Position numbers and translations under genes: made by a program. Shown here piece by piece: positions 26,614-35,170 of a stretch of 55,490 bases of DNA (positions within the stretch are counted from its first letter, which is position 1; each line of letters starts with the position of its first letter). Below the pieces are notes generated by a model. The model had not been told where the DNA came from. It saw only the letters and a program-made list of their open reading frames with translations, and did no database searches. Location: positions 1-55,490 of the forward strand of contig WRNV01000007.1 of the NCBI GenBank assembly GCA_009776445.1, written 5' to 3'. This DNA comes from Oscillospiraceae bacterium. Lineage in GTDB: Bacteria; Bacillota; Clostridia; Oscillospirales; Oscillospiraceae.

Positions 26614-27807
26614 ATGGCGGATAGAATTTTTACAGTCAGCGAACTCAATGGCTATATTAAGGATATGCTTGACTCTGATGTTTTACTTTCGGAGGTATAC
26701 GTCCGGGGCGAGCTATCTAATTATAAAATGTACCCATCCGGTCATCACTATTTTACGGTCAAAGATGCCGAGGCGTCGTTGCGTTGCGTGATGTTCAGAA
26801 GTAGTGCCGTAAATCTTCGATTTAGGCCGGGAGACGGCATGAACGTCATCGTTTTTGGTCGCGTTTCTGTCTATCCGAGAGATGGGGCTTATCAACTTTA
26901 TGCGCGCGAAATCACGCCGGATGGCGTAGGAGACCTTTATATTGCGTATGAACAGCTTAAGGAGAAACTACTAAAAGATGGGTTATTCGAGCAACAGTAT
27001 AAAAAGCCTTTGCCTCGTTTTCCTATGACGATAGCGGTAATAACATCACCCGTTGGAGCAGCGGTACGCGATATTATCAAAATCCTGAAGGCGCGCTGGC
27101 CTATGGCAAAAGTGTTGATAGCGCCTGTCCGCGTCCAGGGAGTTGAAGCGCCGCCGGAGATTGTGGACGCTTTGCGGTTCATAAATGAAAACAACTGCGC
27201 GGATTTGATAATAACAGGCCGCGGCGGTGGTTCTATTGAGGATTTATGGCCTTTTAACGATGAACGCGTCGCAAGGGCGATATTTCAATCCACCATACCA
27301 GTCATATCCGCCGTCGGGCATGAACCGGATGTTACGATTGCGGACTTTGTGGCTGATTTGCGCGCCGCTACTCCATCGAACGCGGCGGAACTTGCTGTTC
27401 CTGATGTAGGCGATACGCTCGCGATGCTTGGGACTTTGGAAATCCGGATGTGCCAGGCAATAAGCCGCGACCTGACATTACGACGGCGACGTCTCACTGA
27501 GCTTTCGAATAAGCGAGCGCTTCAAAGCCTACAATATTTCATTGACGATAAACGGGTACTCATCGACCGTAATCAGGATATGCTTTGCGCGGCGATGCGG
27601 GGAAAGCTCCACAGAAACCGCGAAAGGTACGGGCGGTTGGCTGCCTCGCTTGACGCGATGAGTCCACTCAAAGTTTTAGGGCGGGGTTACGCGATAGCGC
27701 GTAGGGAAGATGGGTTGATCATTAAGGCAGCGTCGGATGTAAGCGCTGGCGACCGGATAGCGGTAAGAGTAGCACGCGACGAAATCAAGTGTGTTGTTGA
27801 ATGCTAG
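26614..27807 (+). CDS. xseA: Exodeoxyribonuclease VII large subunit
   Basis: The catalytic subunit of ExoVII degrades single-stranded DNA in both directions. An N-terminal OB-fold (FTVSELNGYIKDML; GELSNYKMYPSGHHYFTVKD) precedes the catalytic core with ITSPVGAAVRDI, the TGRGGGSIEDLWPFN motif and VISAVGHEPDVTIADFVADLRA. The coiled-coil C-terminus binds XseB. The length of 397 aa is normal. It starts 3 bp after nusB and is followed by xseB. Confidence 0.97.
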   Translation: MADRIFTVSELNGYIKDMLDSDVLLSEVYVRGELSNYKMYPSGHHYFTVKDAEASLRCVMFRSSAVNLRFRPGDGMNVIVFGRVSVYPRDGAYQLYAREITPDGVGDLYIAYEQLKEKLLKDGLFEQQYKKPLPRFPMTIAVITSPVGAAVRDIIKILKARWPMAKVLIAPVRVQGVEAPPEIVDALRFINENNCADLIITGRGGGSIEDLWPFNDERVARAIFQSTIPVISAVGHEPDVTIADFVADLRAATPSNAAELAVPDVGDTLAMLGTLEIRMCQAISRDLTLRRRRLTELSNKRALQSLQYFIDDKRVLIDRNQDMLCAAMRGKLHRNRERYGRLAASLDAMSPLKVLGRGYAIARREDGLIIKAASDVSAGDRIAVRVARDEIKCVVEC

Positions 27808-27832
27808 TATAAGTAAAAGGAATTGCTAAAAT

Positions 27833-28072
27833 ATGGAAAAGACAAGCTCAAGCCCGGAAATGTCATTTGAACAGATAATAGCCAGAATAGACGAAATCGT
27901 ACGGTTTCTTGAAAAAGGAGACGCGCCATTGGATCAATCGCTGACACTGTTTGAAGAAGGAGCGAAGCTGATAAAAACAGCCGGGAAAATGCTCGATGAA
28001 GCCGAACAGACAGTTACTTGTCTACAGAAAGGCGATTCCGGGGAACCTATGGAAACCTTATTCGTCGACTAG
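27833..28072 (+). CDS. xseB: Exodeoxyribonuclease VII small subunit
   Basis: A 79-aa helical partner of XseA; several copies coat the XseA coiled coil. It shows the family signature MSFEQIIARIDEIV, LEKGDAPLDQSLTLFEEGAKL. It is the last protein-coding gene before the structured RNA. In Bacillus-type loci ispA usually comes next; here no ispA lies between xseB and the RNA. Confidence 0.95.
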   Translation: MEKTSSSPEMSFEQIIARIDEIVRFLEKGDAPLDQSLTLFEEGAKLIKTAGKMLDEAEQTVTCLQKGDSGEPMETLFVD

Positions 28073-28107
28073 CTAGTGTATGTATAGTTAAAAGTATTGA
28101 ACGATAG

Positions 28108-28113
28108 TATAAT
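28108..28113 (+). promoter_or_regulatory. Consensus -10 hexamer ahead of the OLE RNA region
   Basis: A perfect TATAAT lies 35 nt after the xseB stop. No good -35 is found at 16-18 nt spacing, so this is at best a weak internal promoter supplementing read-through from the operon promoter. Confidence 0.3.
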
Positions 28114-28842
28114 GACAAGAAGAGCGGCGCAGTATCCTAGTCAGATCTGCCGTCTACCAGGAAGGGCCTAAAAATCCTTTAAAGGGCACATCTTTGAAGC
28201 CCCTTGTGCCTGCTTCAAACGCCCAGTTTGGGGTGGGTGCTGGGGGGAAGCGTTGCGTTTGCTGCGCTTGCGTTCTCAGGGCGCTCACCAATGGCATGGA
28301 GATTCCGACCCTGTTGACGTGGAGACCTGTTCTTGTGCGGGACGCCTTTGAATTGCGCGGATACCTAATAGGTCGATCCCGTACGAATCAGGCTTGAACC
28401 TGTATTGCGGTGCGTTAGGGATGAGCGGAAACTGTTTCGCGCGATCCCGGGCGAAAGCCTGAGTGCTGTGTGCAGCGTAGCCTGCCTTGAGTGGCAAATG
28501 CGGATGGGGGAACCACGCGTTATTGTTATGGCCATAGCATACCACGCGATCGCCCCTTGAAATATTTCCTGCAAAAGAGGCTAAGAGACGGTTTGACTGT
28601 AGTGGAAAACACCTAGGCTGTCCGGAGATGGCAATAAGGCCTTCGGGGCGGGCGGGGGATTGCGGTACGGACTAAGTGGCAATCGGGTATCGGAGATGGG
28701 AGCTAAAACTCCGCTGGCAACGCTCCGGACGTGTGTTTAAAGGGGAACCGCCTCATCGGCAACGTGAGGTAAACACGGGGGAAAGCCGGCCCGACCTAAG
28801 CCGTAAGATTTACTCCGCGCGCTGCCGCTTCGTGATTTGAGC
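28114..28842 (+). ncRNA. ole: OLE RNA (ornate large extremophilic RNA)
   Basis: About 730 nt without a credible gene lie between xseB and an OapA-like membrane protein, followed by dxs, tlyA, nadK, argR and recN. This is the established location of OLE RNA in Firmicutes, where the RNA binds OapA at the membrane and is linked to stress responses. The sequence is visibly structured. GGGG at 28507-28510 pairs with CCCC at 28553-28556; inside, CGCGT (28516-28520) pairs with ACGCG (28544-28548) and TGTTATGG with CCATAGCA. CCTCA (28751-28755) and TGAGG (28765-28769) close a second hairpin. GC content is high, with many GGG and GGAAAC-type loops. The exact 5' and 3' ends are uncertain by some tens of bases. 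I did not have the Rfam OLE model to test it. Confidence 0.85.
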
Positions 28843-28849
28843 ATGAAAA

Positions 28850-29389
28850 ATGAAAACAAAACAAAGTTTAAGATGGATATTAAAAATAGTAATCATCAGC
28901 GTCGTTGCGTCAATGTCCTTTTCGCTTGCTTCAAACAAGTTGTTTGAGCAGGCAGGTTATATAATGGCATTTATAATACTGGCGATGTTTATAGCTGTTG
29001 GGGTTGTATTCGACGCAATCGGAGTCGCGGTTACAGTGGCGCAGGAAGCCCGGTTCCATTCGATGGCGACGCGCCGCGAGCGAGGCGCGTTAGAGTCTTT
29101 GCGACTTATTAAAAACGCCGATAAGGTGGCGTGCTTTTGCAGTGATGTGGTCGGGGACGTCACGGGGATAACCACAGGGACTATAGTAACCCTGATGGCG
29201 GTGAGGTTGGCGGAAGGGTTGGATGCCGAAAATCTTCTTATTCCGCTGATAATATCAGGCATCGTCACGGGGCTTGTTATTGGAGGAAAAGCGGCTGGTA
29301 AGATGATCGCCATCAATAAAAGCACCGGCATAGTGCTTTGGGTAGGGAAACTGATGAATATTCTGCATTTAAGAAAACATAATAAATAA
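28850..29389 (+). CDS. oapA: OLE-associated membrane protein OapA
   Basis: OapA is the integral membrane protein that binds OLE RNA and brings it to the membrane. This 179-aa protein has about four hydrophobic segments (near residues 11-28, 36-60, 103-120 and 130-147). Its core DAIGVAVTVAQEARFHSMA, followed by SLRLIKNADKVACFCSDVVGD and GITTGT, matches my recollection of the OapA family. The position directly after the OLE region and before dxs agrees. The ATG at 28850 has only a weak ribosome binding site, so translation may depend on the preceding RNA; an out-of-frame ATG lies at 28843. Confidence 0.88.
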   Translation: MKTKQSLRWILKIVIISVVASMSFSLASNKLFEQAGYIMAFIILAMFIAVGVVFDAIGVAVTVAQEARFHSMATRRERGALESLRLIKNADKVACFCSDVVGDVTGITTGTIVTLMAVRLAEGLDAENLLIPLIISGIVTGLVIGGKAAGKMIAINKSTGIVLWVGKLMNILHLRKHNK

Positions 29390-29412
29390 TTGGATACCTA
29401 CTGATCAGTTGT
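29390..29412 (+). mobile_element. Possible remnant of the MITE-like element (right end)
   Basis: TTGGATACCTACTGATCAGTTGT resembles the right end TTGGATACCCTCTGAACAGTTAC with about five differences. No left end lies nearby. It starts right at the oapA stop codon. This may be a decayed copy, but chance similarity cannot be excluded. Confidence 0.4.
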
Positions 29413-29474
29413 AATAATTGAAGTAAACTGTTGCTGTTACTGTTACGGCGCCGTTAAATTGAGGTTTTATTCCA

Positions 29475-31334
29475 TTGAGCATACTTGAGAGTATTAATTC
29501 ACCATCAGACGTCAAAGAGCTTCCTGAGGACAAACTGGATGACCTTTGTGCGGAAATACGCGAGTTTCTAATAAAAAGCGTTTCTGGAACCGGGGGACAC
29601 CTGGCGGCGAATTTAGGCGTGGTCGAGTTATCTGTCGCGATCCACAGAGTGTTTGACACACAAAAGGACAGGTTGGTGTTTGATGTCGGACACCAAAGTT
29701 ATACGCATAAGATCCTAACCGGAAGGAAAGCCGGCTTTGGGTCACTGCGGCAGTTTGGAGGACTCGCGGGGTTTTCAAAGCCGTCCGAAAGCGTGCATGA
29801 CGCCTGCGTATCGGGGCACGCGTCGTCATCGATATCATTAGCGCTCGGTATATCCAGGGCGAGGACGCTGTCACGTGGGGACTATTATGTCGTCGCCCTT
29901 ATTGGCGACGGAGCGCTGACGGGCGGCCTTGCTTATGAAGCGTTGTCCGATGCCGGGGAATCCAGCGAGCCTATGGTAATAATACTCAACGACAATGGTA
30001 TGTCGATTACAAACAATGTCGGCGGGATAGCGCGCTACCTATCGCGTCAGAGAATGAAACCCTCATACGCAGCGTTTAAGAAGCTATACAGACGCGTTAT
30101 GGAAAAGCTACCGGGAGGGCGCGCGCTGTGGAGATTTATACACCGTATCAAAACCGCGATAAAAGAAGCGATCCTTCAGTGTAGCTTATTTGAGGACATG
30201 GGGCTACAGTATTCAGGACCGGTCGACGGACATGACATAGGCAGGATTGTCGAAGCTCTCGAGTGGGCAAAGCGGCAGAGTAAACCTGCGGTTGTTCACG
30301 TTCTGACACAAAAAGGCAAAGGGTACGAACCCTCTGAGCTTTCGCCCGAGGACTATCATGGGGTCGGCCCATTTGATTATAGAATCGGCGTTAAAAATAA
30401 CGGCGAGAAAACGTTTTCATCTACCTTTGGACAGGAACTGACGGAATTGGCGTTGAATGACCCCAGGATTTGCGCTATTACTGCGTCAATGACGACAGGC
30501 ACAGGGCTTGAAGGTTTTGCCGCGCGTTTTCCGGAAAGGTTTTTTGACGTTGGCATTGCTGAAGGCCACGCGGCGGCAATGGCTGCGGGAATGGCTTCAA
30601 GGGGAGCAATACCTGTTTTTGCGGTGTATTCTACGTTTCTCCAACGTTCATACGATATGTTGATCCATGATGTAGCAATAAGTGGGTTGCACGTCGTTTT
30701 CGCGGTGGACAGGGCGGGATTGGTTCCAGGCGACGGCGAGACGCATCAAGGCGTGTTTGACGTCGCGTACCTCAGCAGCGTCCCCGGTATGACTATACTA
30801 TGCCCGGCAAGTTTGACGGAACTTCGCGACATGCTGCGATACGCCATTAATGATGTTACAGGACCGGTCGCTGTAAGGTTTCCGCGCGGTGGCGAGGGAG
30901 AATACGCTGATGGAGGGGTTGACCATATCAAAATCGAGCGTGAGGGGAAGGATTTCACCATCGTTACATATGGCGTGGATGTCAACACTGCGATTAGCGC
31001 AGCCGGAACTCTTGAGAAGGACGGAATTTCCGTAGGAATTGTCAAGCTAGGTTGCATATGCCCAATCAATACTGATATAATAAACGCAATCAAGGGCGCC
31101 GTTGTCAAATCAGGCCGATTGCTGGTCCTCGAAGAATGTTCTCGCCGAGGCGGGGCTGGGGAAAGCATAGTAGCGTTGCTTACAAGCCTTCGGGTCAAGC
31201 TGAAATGCGCGATATTGCTAAATACAGGGGACATATTTCCTCCATGCGGCGACGTTAATGATTTGCGTAAGCTTTGCGGGATCGACTCGGAAAGCGTTTG
31301 CGGAGCGATAAAGAAAGAATTGAAACGGATATGA
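29475..31334 (+). CDS. dxs: 1-deoxy-D-xylulose-5-phosphate synthase
   Basis: The thiamine diphosphate enzyme condenses pyruvate and glyceraldehyde-3-phosphate, the first step of the MEP isoprenoid pathway. The ThDP/Mg motif GDGALTGGLAYEAL...ILNDNGMSI is intact, as is the DVGHQSYTHKILTGR region. The C-terminal transketolase part shows GIAEGHAAAMAAGMA and DRAGLVPGDGETHQG. TTG 29475 is used because it gives the family-typical N-terminus (SILESINSPSDVKEL) and GAGG lies 10 nt upstream. The length is 619 aa. Its stop overlaps the tlyA start by 4 bp. Confidence 0.96.
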   Translation: MSILESINSPSDVKELPEDKLDDLCAEIREFLIKSVSGTGGHLAANLGVVELSVAIHRVFDTQKDRLVFDVGHQSYTHKILTGRKAGFGSLRQFGGLAGFSKPSESVHDACVSGHASSSISLALGISRARTLSRGDYYVVALIGDGALTGGLAYEALSDAGESSEPMVIILNDNGMSITNNVGGIARYLSRQRMKPSYAAFKKLYRRVMEKLPGGRALWRFIHRIKTAIKEAILQCSLFEDMGLQYSGPVDGHDIGRIVEALEWAKRQSKPAVVHVLTQKGKGYEPSELSPEDYHGVGPFDYRIGVKNNGEKTFSSTFGQELTELALNDPRICAITASMTTGTGLEGFAARFPERFFDVGIAEGHAAAMAAGMASRGAIPVFAVYSTFLQRSYDMLIHDVAISGLHVVFAVDRAGLVPGDGETHQGVFDVAYLSSVPGMTILCPASLTELRDMLRYAINDVTGPVAVRFPRGGEGEYADGGVDHIKIEREGKDFTIVTYGVDVNTAISAAGTLEKDGISVGIVKLGCICPINTDIINAIKGAVVKSGRLLVLEECSRRGGAGESIVALLTSLRVKLKCAILLNTGDIFPPCGDVNDLRKLCGIDSESVCGAIKKELKRI

Positions 31335-32137
31335 ACAAGTCCAGGCTTGATGTTTTACTTTTTGAGCGAGGATTAGTAGAGAGCCGTGAACGCGCCAAAG
31401 CCATGATAATGAGGGGCTGTGTTTTCGTCGATGGCAACAAAGCTGAAAAGCCGGGTATGCAGGTTGCGGACGCTGTATTCGCTGAAGTCCGTTGCGGGCA
31501 TGGGTATGTCAGCCGGGGAGGTCGGAAACTGGAAAAAGCGCTGGAGTTCTTTGGTGTGTCGCCAAAAGATAAGGTATGTGTCGATTGTGGGGCTTCAACG
31601 GGCGGCTTTACCGATTGTCTGCTCCAAAAAGGAGCGAGAATGGTATATGCCGTCGACGTTGGGTACGGGCAGCTTGCCTGGAGCATAAGAAACGACGCCC
31701 GCGTCGTAACGATGGAAAGAACTAATATCCGGTATTTAACCAATGACATGCTTTCTGAAAAACCGGAGCTCGCGACAATAGACGTATCGTTTATATCACT
31801 TGCCCTAGTGCTTTCAACTGTTCGAGAACTATTGACCGACGATGGCGAAGTGGTATGCCTGATTAAGCCGCAGTTTGAAGCGGGCAGAGGAAAAGTAGGA
31901 AAGAACGGAGTCGTACGCGACCCAATAACGCATTGCGAAGTTTTAGAAGCATTTATCCGATACGCGGGTGAATTAGGATTCCATATCAAAGGCATCACTC
32001 ATTCACCTGTAAGGGGACCAAAGGGGAATGTCGAGTATCTAGGCTGGCTATGTCGCCAAGGGGAGGATACGGCGATTAACGTGGACGAGGTAGTATCGGA
32101 GTCCCACAAGTCGTTAATGGGGTCTGAATATGATTGA
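31331..32137 (+). CDS. tlyA: TlyA-family rRNA 2'-O-methyltransferase
   Basis: The protein combines an N-terminal S4 RNA-binding domain (SRLDVLLFERGLVESRERAKAMIMRG) with an FtsJ-like methyltransferase. The SAM-binding motif is VCVDCGASTGGFTDCLLQ, followed by DVGYGQLAW and VSFISLALVLSTV. Relatives methylate cytidine 2'-O positions in 16S and 23S rRNA (TlyA of Mycobacterium; YqxC in Bacillus). ATG 31331 forms an ATGA overlap with the dxs stop. The length is 268 aa. It is a standard member of the dxs-nadK-argR-recN operon. Confidence 0.94.
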   Translation: MNKSRLDVLLFERGLVESRERAKAMIMRGCVFVDGNKAEKPGMQVADAVFAEVRCGHGYVSRGGRKLEKALEFFGVSPKDKVCVDCGASTGGFTDCLLQKGARMVYAVDVGYGQLAWSIRNDARVVTMERTNIRYLTNDMLSEKPELATIDVSFISLALVLSTVRELLTDDGEVVCLIKPQFEAGRGKVGKNGVVRDPITHCEVLEAFIRYAGELGFHIKGITHSPVRGPKGNVEYLGWLCRQGEDTAINVDEVVSESHKSLMGSEYD

Positions 32138-33002
32138 TCAGAAAAAAATAATTCTATACCCGAATGCTCAGCGTGATGTTGGTTTTGTTACAGCGCGGCG
32201 AGTAAACGAAATGCTAAAGAAAAACGCAAAACGCGTCGTCTTGTGTCCTGCGTTCGACAATGAGGCGACCAGATTTGTACCCCCGCCAGACATAGAGACA
32301 GCCATGATCAATGACGAACTGAAGTCGGCGGAAATGATAATCACATTTGGGGGAGACGGCACGGTTTTACGAGCGGCGAGAGCGGCTGCCGATACGGAGA
32401 CACCGATTCTCGGAATTAATCTTGGCGGAAAAGGATTTCTTGCGGAACTTGAGTTCGGAGATATCGCTTTGATCGAAAAAGCCGTGACTAGCGGATACGA
32501 TATCGAAAACCGGATGATGCTTGACATAGAATTGTTAAGGGACGGCATGGCGATCAGCCGAAATTTTGCGCTCAACGACGTAGTGATCAAGGGGGATAAC
32601 AAGGTTATCGAACTGATACTGTCTGGGGATGACCAGGTAATATCCCACTTTTCGGGCGATGGAGCGGTTATCGCGACGCCTACAGGCTCGACAGCCTATT
32701 CTATGGCTGCGGGCGGCCCAATCGTAGAGCCGGCAGCCAGCAATATAATAGTGACTCCAATTTGCGCACACACGCTCGAAGCAAAATCTTTCGTACTTGT
32801 TTCTGACAGATGTGTATCAGTTGAAATAGGTTATCGGAAGCGCAATCCCGCGTACATGTCCGCAGATGGAGGACAGCATATAGGCATTCTAAGCGGAGAT
32901 AGGATAGATGTACGTAAATCAGCCAGATGCGCCCGGTTTGTACGTTTGTCGAAAAGGAATTTTTATGAAAAAGTAAGTGAAAAACTGGGGGAACGACCAT
33001 GA
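32130..33002 (+). CDS. nadK: NAD kinase
   Basis: This enzyme phosphorylates NAD to NADP. The catalytic GGDGT motif is at about residue 70 (TFGGDGTVLRAARA), followed by LGINLGGKGFLAEL. The second signature ALNDVVI and the nucleotide-binding stretch ATPTGSTAYSMAAGGPIVEP are intact. The length of 290 aa is normal. It overlaps tlyA by 8 bp and argR by 4 bp. Confidence 0.96.
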   Translation: MIDQKKIILYPNAQRDVGFVTARRVNEMLKKNAKRVVLCPAFDNEATRFVPPPDIETAMINDELKSAEMIITFGGDGTVLRAARAAADTETPILGINLGGKGFLAELEFGDIALIEKAVTSGYDIENRMMLDIELLRDGMAISRNFALNDVVIKGDNKVIELILSGDDQVISHFSGDGAVIATPTGSTAYSMAAGGPIVEPAASNIIVTPICAHTLEAKSFVLVSDRCVSVEIGYRKRNPAYMSADGGQHIGILSGDRIDVRKSARCARFVRLSKRNFYEKVSEKLGERP

Positions 33003-33451
33003 AAAAGGAGCGGCAGAGCGCAATACTGAGAATTATCGCGTCTGTTGATGTCGAAACGCAGAACCAATTGATAGCGGAACTCGACAATGTCGGTATCAAT
33101 AGTACGCAGGCAACCATATCAAGGGATATCAAAGAACTCAACTTAATCAAAGAGCTGACGCCGTTGGGTGTTTATAGATATGTCGCGAGTGGCAAGTTGG
33201 AGATGCACAACCATACCATACGCCTGAAAGCTATTTTCAGAGAAAGCGTGACTTCCTACGCGTACGCCCAAAATATTGTTGTAATTAAAACGTTGCCGGG
33301 ACTTGCTCCAGCAGCGTGCAGCGCGATCGATAGCATGGGAATAAGGAGCCTTATAGGTTCGCTCGCCGGCGACGACACAGCCTTTCTCGCAATGAGCGAT
33401 AATACCGCTGCTGAGAGGTTTTGCCGGGAGATAGAAGATATAATGAAATGA
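32999..33451 (+). CDS. argR: Arginine repressor ArgR
   Basis: This hexameric, arginine-responsive regulator controls arginine metabolism genes. The N-terminal winged helix shows QNQLIAELDNVGINSTQATISRDIKEL, the standard operator-reading region. The C-terminal oligomerisation/arginine domain contains NIVVIKTLPGLAPAACSAIDSM and GSLAGDDTAFLA, with the GDDT arginine-contact motif. The length is 150 aa. It overlaps both neighbours by 4 bp (ATGA junctions), so it is translationally coupled to nadK and recN. Confidence 0.96.
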   Translation: MKKERQSAILRIIASVDVETQNQLIAELDNVGINSTQATISRDIKELNLIKELTPLGVYRYVASGKLEMHNHTIRLKAIFRESVTSYAYAQNIVVIKTLPGLAPAACSAIDSMGIRSLIGSLAGDDTAFLAMSDNTAAERFCREIEDIMK

Positions 33452-35142
33452 TTAAATTGCTTCATATTGAAAACATCGCAGTAGTCGAAAAAGCGGATAT
33501 AGAATTCACTGCCGGGCTAAATGTGCTGACAGGTGAAACAGGTGCGGGCAAATCGATCGTTATTGACGCGCTTTCCGCAGTGACGGGCGGGAGAGCGTCG
33601 AGAGATCTGATAAGAACCGGCGCCGTTTTCGCGTCTGTAACGGCTGTCTTTTCTGGAGCGTCCGGCAACGAGTGGCTTACCCAGAACGGTGTTGAAAGCG
33701 ATGACAGCGACGAGGTTTACATAACACGGAGGATTTCCGCAGATGGGAAAGGAGTTTGCCGAGTCAACGGCGTCCCGACGCCTGCTACGCAACTACGCGA
33801 GCTTGGCGCCGCGTTGCTCGATATACATGGACAAAACGACGGCAGAAAATTGCTTGACGAGGGGGCGCATCTTCAATACTTGGACTCATTTGGAGACCTT
33901 GCGGATATAATTAGCGAATATCGTGAAGCGTACAAAAAACTCAGTGAAATAAAAAGCGAAATTGAAAAGCTTTCGATGGGTGAGCGCGAAAAAGAACGTC
34001 GCGTAAGCGAGCTAAGCTATCAGATCGAAGAAATAGAGAGAGCAAGGCTCAGGCCTGGGGAACAGGATGAACTTTCGGAAAGGCGGGTATTACTGCTTAA
34101 CGCCTCAAAGTTGACGGATGGTGTCGAGACCGCGTTTCGGGCGATGCATGGCGGCGACAGCGCTGACGGAGCCGTGGCGCTCATTAGCGACGCGCAGGAA
34201 ATGCTGGATCGCGCGGCGACCTATTCAGACGGGTTGCGGGCATTAAGTGAACGTTTGCTCGACCTGCGTTATACCGCGCAAGATATTGCAGATGAATTGA
34301 GGGATTTCCGAGCGCGACTTGATTTCACGCCCGATGAACTTGATGAGTTGGAGTCAAGATTGGACGTTTTGCGACGAATCACGCGCAAATATGGCGGAGA
34401 GAAGGAAGCGTTGGAGCGCCTGGAGCGCGGTAAAACGGAGATTTCCGATATCGAAGATGGGGCGGGTAGACTTGCTAAACTCGAAAGCGAACTGGAAACA
34501 TGCGCTCAGGAGGCGACGAGACTCGCTGAGCAACTGTCCAGGATGCGAAAAGCCGCTGCCGGGACTCTTGAGGGCGTAGTGATGGATGAACTGTCGCAGC
34601 TTAATATGCCTGGAGTGAAATTTTTAGTTGAATTTGAAGCCGTACGGGGCGATTATGGACTTTGTGTTTCGGGGTGCGACGAAGTTCGCTTCCTGATGTC
34701 CGCTAACGCTGGCGAAGCGCCGGGGAGGATAGGCCGTATCGCGTCAGGAGGCGAACTTGCGCGAATTATGCTCGCTTTGAAAAACGTGCTAAGCGGCGCG
34801 CAGGATTCCTGGACGATGATATTCGACGAGATCGACTCCGGCGTATCAGGCATCGCCGCTCAACGTGTCGGCGAAAAACTCGCGATTCTGGCGAAACAAC
34901 GCCAGGTGCTATGCGTGACGCATCTACCACAGATAGCGGCAATGGCTGATACCCACTTTGAGATACGCAAGAGCGTGAGTGAGGGGAGGACATACACATA
35001 TGTAAACGAGCTTGATTATGAAGGAAGAAAAATGGAAATAGCCCGCTTGAGCGGAGGGGAAAACATAACGGCAACGACGCTCAAGAGCGCGGCGGAGCAA
35101 CTGTCGGCGGCGGATAAGTTCAAGAAAGCCACGCTTGGCTAA
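33448..35142 (+). CDS. recN: DNA repair protein RecN
   Basis: This SMC-like ATPase acts early in double-strand break repair. Walker A is GETGAGKS at residues 29-36. The ABC signature is ASGGELARIMLALK and Walker B is MIFDEIDSGVSG, both in the C-terminal head, with a long coiled coil between. ATG 33448 is chosen because it matches the family start (MIKLLHIENIAVVEKADIEF) and makes an ATGA overlap with argR; the longer frame from 33421 is not supported. The length is 564 aa. It ends the operon and converges on the HD-GYP gene 28 bp away. Confidence 0.96.
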   Translation: MIKLLHIENIAVVEKADIEFTAGLNVLTGETGAGKSIVIDALSAVTGGRASRDLIRTGAVFASVTAVFSGASGNEWLTQNGVESDDSDEVYITRRISADGKGVCRVNGVPTPATQLRELGAALLDIHGQNDGRKLLDEGAHLQYLDSFGDLADIISEYREAYKKLSEIKSEIEKLSMGEREKERRVSELSYQIEEIERARLRPGEQDELSERRVLLLNASKLTDGVETAFRAMHGGDSADGAVALISDAQEMLDRAATYSDGLRALSERLLDLRYTAQDIADELRDFRARLDFTPDELDELESRLDVLRRITRKYGGEKEALERLERGKTEISDIEDGAGRLAKLESELETCAQEATRLAEQLSRMRKAAAGTLEGVVMDELSQLNMPGVKFLVEFEAVRGDYGLCVSGCDEVRFLMSANAGEAPGRIGRIASGGELARIMLALKNVLSGAQDSWTMIFDEIDSGVSGIAAQRVGEKLAILAKQRQVLCVTHLPQIAAMADTHFEIRKSVSEGRTYTYVNELDYEGRKMEIARLSGGENITATTLKSAAEQLSAADKFKKATLG

Positions 35143-35170
35143 ACATCCAATAAAAAGCTGTAGCCTTTGT

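Noticed and set aside
28194..28574. Open frames on both strands between xseB and oapA
   Set aside because: They lack ribosome binding sites and family-like sequence and lie within the structured OLE RNA region.
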